Assembly: GCA_946803715.1 (NCBI GenBank)
Contig: CAMPET010000078.1
Location: 1,544 to 38,466 of the forward strand
Source: Beroe ovata
Lineage: Eukaryota > Ctenophora > Nuda > Beroida > Beroidae
Direction: 5' to 3'
Length of the DNA: 36,923 bases
Position 1 is the first letter of the stretch. Each line of letters begins with the position of its first letter. The notes under the pieces were generated by a model that saw nothing but the letters and a program-made list of their open reading frames with translations, was not told the origin of the DNA and did not search any database. Below are positions 1-10,420 of the stretch, piece after piece. The translations under genes and the position numbers were made by a program.

Positions 1-28
1 CACACACACACACATACACACACACACA
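1..28. repeat. (CA)n microsatellite at window edge
   Basis: Alternating CA with one TA interruption at the extreme left end. The window begins inside the repeat, so its full length is not visible. Confidence 0.9.
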
Positions 29-995
29 ATCATTCACTCTGAGGATTCATTGGTGATAGCCATGAGTCGTCATTGTAGCTCTGATACAAACTACCAGAGC
101 TTATTCATATGTCAATCATAGCCACTGTCTATAACAGATGTATCATGTTGACGCCACGATAGAACGTTCTGATGTGAACATTGACATGACACATCAGTAT
201 CCGTATAATAGCCTGTATGCGAATGATGGTGACAGTTGGTGACAGTGTCACGTGGTAACTACGGTTACAGTGACAACTCGTCACCATGGATACTGTCTTC
301 AGCCTAGCTGATTCTCTGTTATCCACAGATATACTGTGTCACAGTTCACATGGAGTACTGGAGTGGTTTTATCAAGATACTTAGCAATGTGCATGTCATA
401 TTAACATGCTTTAAAATGTTTTTTGTGTTAAATTGTGCGGGCTGTTTTCATAGCACATTCACGACAGTTTCTATTGTTTAGGAAAAATTCAGACAACGTA
501 ACGTTATTCTGTGCACACTCAAGATGCTTTATAAAGGAGTACTGAATTCTTCGGCGTTGAATTAGAAGTGTCGGTATTTGTGTGATCTAATACAGTAGGG
601 GAAGATCAAACGACTGATGTAGCAAAAATATTGATACCTACTCAGTTATATTATTGGAAAATAAATCATTTGCTCCATTGAATCTTCATTGGATTTATGA
701 TAAGTGAACGTGCTGCACTGTCCAATGATGCATTCTAATTTTAGGGTGATAATGAAATGGCACACACAAAATTACCATGAGGGCTCTACTAGTGGAATTT
801 CATTATTATTTATTGATATGCAATATCACACACATGTATAATGGGCATGGTGGATTGAAGAATGGAAGAAAATGGAATATAATATTTGTTCATGCACGAC
901 ACAGGGTGATATAGTATTTCACAAATGAATTTATATTGAATGGTCACATTTATTTGGGCTAGCAAAGTACGGGAGATCATTGTTCAAAGAACACG
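29..995. other. AT-rich intergenic DNA
   Basis: No convincing exon on either strand. A 65-codon open frame on the minus strand (129-326) has no family resemblance and no splice context. The right end holds the 3' UTR of the neighbouring minus-strand gene: an AATAAA signal reads on the minus strand at 954-949, about 42 nt after that gene's stop codon. Confidence 0.6.
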
Positions 996-2549
996 TCATC
1001 TAGAAATAAGGAATAAGTAGATCATCATCCTACTTCTATACCTGACGGATTTCATGGATGGGAGAGACTTCGACTTTGGTTTGACAGGTGAGGTAGGGGT
1101 GACAATTCGTTTTGGGATAGTTATTCGACTTGATGGAAACTGCAGTTTGGACGCAGCTTTTTGGGTGGTTTCAGGGGAGCTTCTGAAAGTTCTTTTTCAG
1201 TTATGATATGCATTGCAAAAGATAAACAATCAAGAACACTAGTCACAGTCTATGTGTTAGAATGATGATGTAAGGTTTGATCATCAATAAAAGTTAGGAC
1301 CTGCTATAAAGTAGCTCATTTAATAACATGCTTTGCATGCTTCGATTCTCAACAGCATCTATTTAGCAGTCTGAATGATATCGCAGAAAGCGTATTTGAT
1401 AAAGCATAGATAATGAATATGAGCCCCCCTTCTTGCCTTTCCGTGTGAGGGCAACCACATCGAGTTTTGTGGATATTGAATTTGTGAATATAGGTTGACT
1501 CACTTGCGCCTAGATGCAATTCCTGGTTTGTCCAAAACATCTTTAAGATTATCAATGCTCTCATCAATCCATGCTGACATAGCAGAGGATATGTTTTCCA
1601 GACTTCCTTCTTCAAACCTGGATGAGGAAATTATTAATTAGGGATTTGGGTCATTCCAGGGATACATCGATATGAAATAACCCAAATGAATCTCTCACCC
1701 ATCATTACTATCAGTGAAATCTGTCAAATCCAATAGTCCTGATAGCACATCTTCTGAACAACCAGCTGGCACAGAGGAGCCACTGACAGCTGATGATGAA
1801 GAGTCATGCCTCCTTTTATTGTTATTGACCTTTTCCCCAGTGATTCCCTCTGAGTCTATAATCTGGAGTTCAGCAATTGTTTCATCTAACAGCTCATTTG
1901 GGGTTTCTGCTTCAATAACATGACTTTCATTTTCTTTATTTTCAGATTCCCCTACAGGGGAATCTCTTCCTTGTTCATTAATTAAATTTGATGAAAACAC
2001 ATCTTCTACTTGGGGTTGTGAAGCTTCATCCTCCTCTTCATCGGACAATAGTTCTAACACTTCAACATCACTGTCAACACCAGATACATCTGGTGGCTGG
2101 CTATTTTTACTGATTAAGTCTTGAGAATTATATAATGAGGGATCATTTTGAGATGAAATTGATGCAGAACGACTTGTTGGATTCACAATTCTAAATTCCT
2201 GACTTCCTCCATACAAACTGCTATGACTACTGTTCAAAGGGGAGTTTATGATTTTTTCTTCTTTCAATGAAGAGGAAGAATTGAATTGTTGGATTGTCGA
2301 AGGTGGTGAATTTACCACTTTTACTTTTTCATGTGCAGACTGTCCTTTTGAACTCAAAAGCAGTTTTTTATCTGGAAATAAAGAGGAGTTCTTAAACTTT
2401 TCTTGAGAGGATATTTTATCAATATCTGTATTCTGGTTTATATTGTCTTTATTGAATATCAAATTTTTGTTGATCTTAGTTGTATCCGGCTTTGAGTTAG
2501 AATTAACATTAATGTATTCACGAGAAGCACTGTTGATGGAGTCTGCCAT
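996..2549 (-). CDS. Unrecognised acidic Ser/Asn-rich protein (4 exons, about 369 aa)
   Basis: I do not recognise the family. The model has exons 2549-1699, 1617-1504, 1182-1042 and 999-996; all junctions are GT-AG and the phases agree, giving 1110 nt. The last exon contributes one base plus the TGA stop, and an AATAAA follows about 42 nt later. The N-terminal 250 residues are low-complexity (Asn, Ser, Lys). Near the middle is an acidic hydrophobic motif, DVEVLELLSDEEEDE, that resembles a SUMO-interacting motif. A predicted helical stretch follows (residues about 265-322, with AWIDESIDNLKDVL), then a basic Ser/Pro/Lys-rich tail with several TP/SP sites. This composition suggests a nuclear or chromatin-associated disordered protein, but that is inference only. 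An in-frame TGA overlaps the second donor, so a shorter form ending at 1500 is possible if that intron is retained. It is transcribed divergently from USP24. Confidence 0.6.
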
Positions 2550-2984
2550 TTGAATGAACTGAAATGCTAGGAGAAATCTTCTGCACGTAGAGGCGATTTC
2601 ATCAAATCTACATGACTTCTTGAATCTGTGTTTGTTTCATCCTGTGGATACAGTATGTCGTTAAGGGAAATGGTTCAATGGCGAGCATATTTACTGAAGA
2701 AGGGAACCATTGCACCAAAGGGTTTTATTTCCTTCTCTTAATTGATCTATCACACGTACCAACACATTAACACATCATACTCCCTAGGTGATACACAAGT
2801 CACACATGTGCTGATTTCACTCTCACTGACTTTTCAGAATCATATCTAGAGTATGATGACTATCTAGAAGAGAGGTACATTCAAAATTCGCTTGAGAGAG
2901 AACTTACTCAAGTGCTAAATAGGGACACACTCAACTAGTAGGGAAGAAATGATAGTCAAATGATGCAATGGACGATCATCAATG
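2550..2984. other. Divergent intergenic region
   Basis: About 430 bp between the start of the unrecognised minus-strand gene and the duplicated segment. It probably holds that gene's promoter and 5' UTR. No TATA box or other defined element stands out. Confidence 0.4.
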
Positions 2985-3064
2985 CAATGATAGAATTCCT
3001 GCCGTGAATTCCTATATGACGCGATGTGCAGCATATCACTGATTCCAGCTACGCAGTGGGCAAC

Positions 3065-3192
3065 TTGCCGGATGTTATCTGTCCACTGTCTTTTATGCAT
3101 GGCGCGCGCGCCTTCATCGGCCTTCGAATTTCGATGATAATGCGCGCGCCGCGCGCAAGAAACAGTGGACAGATAACATGAACATCCGGCAA
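3065..3192. mobile_element. Palindromic MITE-like element, copy 1
   Basis: The left end (3065-3089) starts TTGCCGGATGTTATCTGTCC. The right end (3162-3192) carries its reverse complement, interrupted by a small insertion near the end. The interior is a CG-rich inner palindrome of GCGCGC runs around a TTCGAATTTCGATGA core. No coding capacity. A trailing region (to about 3280) repeats GGACAGATAA twice more. A second copy is at 4823-4950 and a decayed part-copy at 26875-26940, so this is a dispersed family and not only part of the local duplication. No target-site duplication was identified. Confidence 0.7.
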
Positions 3193-4121
3193 TGGGTAAC
3201 TGCTCGACGGGATGAAGGCTCGCGAGAAATAGAGGACAGATAACATCCAGCAATGGACATGGACAGATAATAGATATTATCAGCATTCCGCATCAGCATT
3301 TTATCTGGTGTATAGCTTTCTACTTTTTTTGTATATTCTATTATTATTCTATTTTTTATTTTTGTGATATTGTTACTTATGTTGTAGAAGTGGCTATGTG
3401 GCTATGTTATTTATTCTATTTATATATCTTAAATTGTTCATACTATTTATTCTATTCTATTCCATGTACTTTCATCTATAACTATGCATTTTATGAACCA
3501 GGCTAGCACTTTTCTGAATGTTATGGTGAAATTGCTGAATTACTGAAATTATTAATTGTTAAGTCATTCCACCATGTCAAGCCCCATGACTGGTTACATA
3601 TATTTATTTATTTATATGACTAAAGCAATGAATCATCAAAAGAAGCTCTCTTATCTCTATTGTTAACCTTAAATTGATTGGATGTTATATGAAATAGCTT
3701 TACAGTTAAATATTTTTGTTAATGCCTCTCCTCACTGGAGATACTTACATTTTCCTTGTATTTATTTATTTATTAATGTTGTTGGTTGATATCTGTAACA
3801 GTTGTTATGTAATTAATTTTAAAACTGCACAATTTAATGCAATTGCATGCACAGAAGTGAAACATCATATAAAGTGTTCTATTACATATTATGATGAGAG
3901 CAGTTTTATAGCTTGTAGGATTATATTCTACCCTTGCAGAGCCAGGTTTTTTTCTTTGCTGGTATTGTCAAAGGCATGGTGCAGTAGGAGTAGAACCTCT
4001 ACAACTATATAGAGAATTTTCACTATTATTGACAATACTTCTTTCAGTCATGTAGAAACCTCATGAAATGGTACCGGCGCCTTATGATGTGATCATGTGG
4101 GACTAGTTAGATCTCTTTGAA

Positions 4122-4341
4122 ATGGGGGATCAAGCCTTAAGCACATTGCTTAATATGGGCTTTGGGTATGAAGAAAGTGCTGCAGCATTGGAAACATGTA
4201 AAGATGTGAGCGAGGCGGTTAGCTTCTTGACAGATCCTACTAAAGCAGTAGTTCCATTTGGACCACAGCCTGAAAATAGGGGAATACAACCAATGGAAAT
4301 TGAAGCCTTTGATTTAGATGAGGAAGAATTTCCTTCCAGTG
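4122..4341 (+). pseudogene. USP24: Orphan copy of USP24 exon 1 (UBA domain)
   Basis: The translation is identical to the first exon of USP24 at 5381-5600: ATG, the MGF-loop UBA domain (about residues 1-40), an acidic linker, and the donor GTAAAT at 4342. An exon 2 fragment follows at 4428-4463 but is cut at the N at 4464, so no intact gene continues from it. It could be spliced onto the downstream exons as an alternative first exon if the duplication is real. Most likely it is an uncollapsed allele. Confidence 0.7.
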
Positions 4342-4464
4342 GTAAATGTAACTTTGCTTTATAACAAACCAAATCGACAGAAATATCAAACTCCTTAAAA
4401 TTTTTCATCCAAATTATTGTCATTTAGGGCTCAAGGATATCAAAGGACGAATTTATAGTGAAAN

Positions 4465-4677
4465 AGGTTCAACCCATACCATTCCCCGCAGTTATAGGTT
4501 CCCTAACTTCACACTCGATTTTATGTCAGTGTCATGACTTAAACGTAAAAATACGTCTAATGCTTCCTATTGTCCGTTTTCTTTCGTTGAAATGACATTT
4601 TAGTAGTCGGGAATCCCTCACAGCATAAACTCGGAAAGCAAGTTGTTGGATGTTTGGATACTTCCAGCGATTTAGAN
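4465..4677. other. Insert bounded by single Ns
   Basis: This 213 bp piece sits between single Ns at 4464 and 4678. It continues neither the USP24 exon on its left nor the repeat on its right, and shows no coding signal. It behaves like a small contig placed between two others. Confidence 0.6.
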
Positions 4678-4730
4678 TCTTGATTTCTCATGCGACTGCT
4701 ACAAAACACCCCATTACTCCAACTCAATCA

Positions 4731-5724
4731 ATGATTGAATTCCTGGCGTAAATTCCTATTGTGTTAATGTGTTATGACGCGATGTACATCATATCACTGA
4801 TTCCAGCTAAACAGTTGGCAACTTGCCGGATGCTATCTGTCCACTGTTTATTGCGCACGGCGCGCGCGCCTTCATCGGCCTTCGAATTTCGATGAATGCG
4901 CGCGCGCCGCGCGCGCAAAAAAAACAGTGGACAGATAACATGAACATCCGTTAATTTGTAACTGCCCGATGAAGGCGCGCGCAAGAAATAGAGGACAGAT
5001 AACATCCGGCAATGGACATGGACAGATAATAAATATTATCAGAATTCCGCATCAGCATTTTATCTGGTGTATAGCTTTCTATTTTTTCTGTATATCCTAT
5101 TTATTCTATTTTTTATCTTTGTGATATTGTTATTTATGTTGTAGAAGTGGCTATGTGGCTATGTAATTTATTCTATTTATATATCTTAAATTTTGCAGAG
5201 CCAGGTTTTTTACTTTGCTGGTATCGTCAAAGGCATGATGCAGTAGAAGTAGAACCTCTACAACTATATAGAGAATTTTTACCATAATTGACAATACTTC
5301 TTTCAGTCATGTAGAAACCTCATGAAATGGTACCGGCTCCTTATGATTTGATCATGTGGGACTAGTCAGATCTCTCTGAAATGGGGGATCAAGCCTTAAG
5401 CACATTGCTTAATATGGGCTTTGGGTATGAAGAAAGTGCTGCAGCATTGGAAACATGTAAAGATGTGAGCGAGGCGGTTAGCTTCTTGACAGATCCTACT
5501 AAAGCAGTAGTTCCATTTGGACCACAGCCTGAAAATAGGGGAATACAACCAATGGAAATTGAAGCCTTTGATTTAGATGAGGAAGAATTTCCTTCCAGTG
5601 GTAAATGTAACTTTGCTTTATAACAAACCAAATCGACAGAAATATCAAACTCCTTAAAATTTTTCATCCAAATTTTTGTCATTTAGGGCTCAAGGATATC
5701 AAAGGACGAATTTATAGTGAAAAC
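4731..5724. repeat. Right copy of duplicated USP24 5' segment
   Basis: This is the partner of 2985-4463. It lacks the roughly 500 bp present in the left copy and runs without a break into the remainder of USP24, so it is the copy linked to the functional gene. Confidence 0.8.
4823..4950. mobile_element. Palindromic MITE-like element, copy 2
   Basis: Same organisation as 3065-3192. The left arm starts TTGCCGGATGCTATCTGTCC, and the right arm CAGTGGACAGATAACATG is followed by a diverged end. The inner GCGCGC palindrome is longer. It lies about 430 bp upstream of the USP24 start codon. Confidence 0.7.
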
Positions 5725-8700
5725 TGGTCTATGAGTTTCAAGGAAGGGGAAACCTTACTCACTTGTATAGTTGCAGCTACTAAGCTATCAAATAAGCAAT
5801 CACTTGATAGTAATGAGGATTGCAAAAGGTTCATATTTGAGGTATCTATTAGCATACTATCATGTCTTAGTGAATTATGATGCTTCAGTGTATGCCCCAC
5901 GGCATTATTTTCATGGACAAGGATAACAAATGAAACATTCATGTCAGGTGCTCCCTGTTGCATTTACGAAACTACTCACCAATACTCTTGTTCATGACAG
6001 TGACCTACAAGATGCTATTTATAGCATCACATCAGCTTTCCTGACTTTGGCAGTGTCTCTTTTGAAGACCAAGTAAGAATGCCTACTGATATGGAACAAA
6101 TCAATGTATGAAATTGTTTGATGATATTGAAGAAGATGAGATGACATTACTACTTTAAACCCAGGCTTGAAGTTTCTGTTCTTAAGACACTGTCAGAAGT
6201 TATGGACCCAAGATCAGAATTTCTCTTCAGGAACAGATCTAAGAGATCAAAGCACAATTCTTCGCCTGTTAGTCCTGCCTAAATCACATATAACTTAATA
6301 AATTTATTCTCGATGTCATTTCCTTACTTCTCCATATCTATTTCGCAGGAAGTTCCTTTTGCCCAATGTCCAGCAAGGACGACATTTCGCGACCCGTATG
6401 GCTGGCTTGTATCGCTCATCAACAACTTTGGTATAGAAGGCGGTTTTGATGTTATTTTGTAAGTTTTAGACCCCGTGACATCCCACCTCAACCTATCAAT
6501 CTCCTCAAGTATAATATCAGTTATCAGTAGCCTTAATTAAGTTATTACAACACAGCACTCCACAGATCTAAAGTACTGTCCGATGATCCCTCTGCATTTC
6601 TCCTCTCTCACGTCCTCTCACCTTGGGGAAAGTGTATTGAGTATCTAGTTCCTGAGACTGTGGGACCTATATTCGAGAAAATGATGGCGGTAAGTGATTT
6701 CCATGTATAATCGAGGATAACTGTGACAGAACTTCAGTTACTATATTTCATTGTGTCATGATTTCAGAAAAGTATCGAAGTTATCCGGAAATTGACTCCG
6801 GAAGAGTACAAAGCCAAGGAGATAGGGCTGGTTTGTGACTTGCTCATGTCAATGAAACTGATATGTACAGGGTGCGGAAATCACTTCACTAAACAGGTAA
6901 ATATTGTAACTGAATCTGAGAGGTACTCATAGCGGCTTATGAGAATCCAGGTTGTTGGTAATTATGTAATTATGAATACCAACCTCGGTCCATGACACTG
7001 CTGATTTCACATGAAGTGATGTTTTGTTAATTTATAGTACATGATCGATTTACTCTTTAAGGACGCTAAAGGTATGGACAAAATGCGCTTACAAGAAATT
7101 GAGAAGATGTTGAAGACATCGCACTTTAACGCCAGGATGAATGCACTGAATGAGGTTAACTATGTGATGTGATATGTGACATGAGACTGTACTTTAATCA
7201 AATTTTCTTTCCCCATTTACGCATATTATCCGAGAGTTATTATTTACTCTATAACTGCCACAGACGCTGCGATTGGTCGAAGAAACCCGTGATATGAACC
7301 AGAAGTACCCAATAGACTCGGCTGTTCTACTTGACTGGCTGACAGAACAGCGAATACTAATGGTTGCGTTGGAGAACAACCTCCACCAAACACAGTACAC
7401 GGCTAAACTGAGGAAAATAGCGGACTTTATCGGATCATCCCTTACTCCGGTACAGTGTTTGAGCTGTGATTTAAATATCTGTGACAATAGACTGGTTGTA
7501 CGAACGGTTACGATTCTTGTCAGAGCCTATCTGAGCTCTCTTTATCGGTTTTCAATCCAACATCTTGCCATCTGTACCAAGCATCTCATGTCAGCTTTAC
7601 TCCCTTTACCCCACAGGAGGATATTGATCACTTCTGGAATATGCAAGAAGGAAGGCAGCCCGTTATCGTGGAGAATGCTCATAACATCCTCTCTGCTGCA
7701 GCGCTTCACTTTGATGAGGTAATATATTATAACCAAATCAACCACTATCCTAAATGCTTGAGTGTCGAGTGACTCTCAGATTCACCCAAAACACCGCACA
7801 GAAACAAGCGAATCATCTGTTTAACTTGATAACCAAATCGTGGGTGGCGGGGGATGGTAAAGGCCGGCAGCGATTACTATCGCTATTGGGAAAACTAGGT
7901 AAATAACCAAACTCACTAGGTACGTGTGATGATTCATTTCTATAAGTTTCAAGAGTTTGGCGATTCTTGTCGTTAATTCCCGCTTTTGATACCAATACTA
8001 TTCTTGTTGTCATGACCATGATCAATATGAAACTTCCGCCACAATATTGTACTGTCATGCGACACTGAATCCCTCTGTGCTTCCCCTTGTATAATGAATA
8101 CTGTAATAGGATACTGGCAATGTATACTGATAACAAATCATGATAATCACACTAGGAAAGTTACCCTTGGTTCTGGATCAGATATGGATGTTAATACACC
8201 TGAAAGACGTTGGTATTGACGAGATTGAACAAGGATTAACTCTACATTTGGAACTTCTCAACTCACCTTCAAACCAGGTTTGTGACCCAGATGTCAGGTG
8301 ATGTTAGGCGATGTTTAGTGAGTTCATATGGTAATGAAAATGCCTCCATAAGTCTAATAGGATGTTATTATCAGGAAGACAGCAACACAACGCAACAAAT
8401 CGTAACGAAGTGTGTTTCTGATATCAAGAGAAGGGAATGGGTGGTACCAGCCATGAAATATCTCGTGAGAATACTACAGAACTGTCTACAGTCGTCGTCC
8501 AAGTTGGGCAAAAACATCCTACGGGTATAAGCTCGATTAGTCCATACGTCAATTATCGGTTATCAACAAACCAGCTTGCTGTTTTTAAGTCAATATCGTG
8601 TTCATTGGATTGAATTTAATGTCTTTATAGGATTTGCAGAGTCGTGTATCAGCAGTGAACTTGATAACTGAAAGCTTGGTCTCAAGCTACACTGGTATAA

Positions 8701-10387
8701 CTGATAGATACACAGACAAAATACACTCTGATGCCCGATGTTCTGATTCTCAGTACACCTTGACTGATTGCGTACTTACCCATCTTAAGGTTGGTTACAG
8801 TTTATGAAATCTTTCATTAATTTCCATTAATTTTATGTGACAGGTTATTCAAATGTTGCTTTTTCCAGATGCTCAAGTTGGTTTTAGAACACTGCAGCGA
8901 CTACTTACAGTGGAATTTCGTTGAATCTATTTGGGATTGTCTGACCGGACCGAAAGGTATCTTAAAATTTGTATCCCGCACTTTTTTGGTACTTGCCGCG
9001 ATTTGGGACAATTTTGTTCAGATTCCATTGGTTTGCGTAGCGCGCGATCAAAATTTTAAGTCGCGTTATTCAATGCGCGCATTTGAAACTAGCGATAGTT
9101 GCTGCGCGCGTCGCTCCATTTCTGATGTTTACGCGTTTGGGCGCTCGAAATTTTGGCAACTCCCCAAAATCGCAGCTCACCTACTGTTGATTAGACTGTA
9201 TGCATAATTTTAAACATGACCCAATTGCGTAGCGTGTAATAAAGTTTTAAAATAGCAGTAATCGTCAATGTGATCACACAAAACTCAACACACTCCTTGT
9301 TTTAGCGGCGCTGTCACACAGTGATGAATGCTATGAATGGTTTGCACATGCGATAAGTGACTTGGATGCAACAACTCAAACTAAGTTATTCGAACAGAGA
9401 CTGATGTTGTTAGATCCATCAATTCTTAGACCTCTAGCCTTCAACTGTTACAAGGTAAATGAAACAAGTCAGTATGAGCAACAATTTGATGAGTATCGCT
9501 TCATTGCTCCATAGTATGAAGTTAGTAAGCAGTGAGTATGAAGTTAATACTTACAACTAAATTAGGATTCTCAACTGTCTAGGTCACTCCTCATTTCAGG
9601 TATATTTCGAAGCTATAAATACGCGTGAAGGCAAGATAAAACGCTGGAGTACAGACAGTTTCACGGTTGATAGTCTCAAAATGACAGGTTTGTACACATG
9701 AAATAATGTGAATGATTCGCAATTTACAATTCGCTCCTTCATGATCAGTCACGAGTGTCACTCATTTCATGTGCAGTCATAACTCCATATCGCAGGACTG
9801 CAGTTTATCTGGAACGTTGCACTACAATCACGTGACGAGGCAGTATCACGTGATGCCATGAGTTATCTCCTCAAAGTCAGCTACTCGGCTCTCTCCCCCA
9901 AACTGAAGAAGGATTGTACTACCCTTCACAGTAATTTCACCAAACACTGCCAGAGATTGTTACAGGTATCGAGAAAGGCGTTGTCATGGTAGCAGATCTA
10001 ACATCGTGTGGTGCGCGCATCTCTGGCCCCTCTGTCGATATGAACATGACATTTTCCCCATAGGAGTGCGTTGATTCAGCTGCATCAGAACCCAGTGAAG
10101 AAGTACTCAAGAGGACCGCTAACATTCTGAGTATCACCACTGATTACATTGTGTTAGCTGAGTCGACCCATCGCGGTGTCAGGCTACTGGAGCCACACGG
10201 ATCAACATATCTTGGACCACTAGTCACATTCAGCCTAGAGTTCGACAAGGATAACACTATCAGAGTGAGTGGAAAATTGTGTATGACTGGGTGTGTTTCT
10301 CTCTATTGGTGTGTATGTGTGTGTGTGTGTNNNNNNNNNNNNNNNNNNNNNNNNNNNNNNNNNNNNNNNNNNNNNNNNNNNNNNNNN

Positions 10388-10420
<33 letters not shown>

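Larger units (their letters stand above)
2985..4463. repeat. Left copy of duplicated USP24 5' segment
   Basis: This segment matches 4731-5724 in order and orientation: a palindromic element, an AT-rich stretch, then the UBA exon and the start of USP24 exon 2. The coding exon translates identically in both copies, while non-coding parts differ by substitutions and small indels. The left copy also carries about 500 bp (roughly 3434-3933) that the right copy lacks. It stops abruptly 36 nt into exon 2, where a single N sits at 4464. This looks like a second haplotype placed in tandem by the assembler; a real local duplication is the alternative. Confidence 0.8.

Noticed and set aside
1500-1505. 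In-frame TGA directly after exon 2 of the unrecognised gene, as its stop codon
   Set aside because: The same bases form a strong donor (CAA|GTGAGT), and a phase-matched coding exon follows at 1182-1042, with a stop and AATAAA soon after.
8869-9207. 112-codon plus-strand frame starting at MLKLV
   Set aside because: Only 8869-8956 is USP24 exon 15; the remainder is intron after a GTATCT donor, and the next exon is in phase at 9306.
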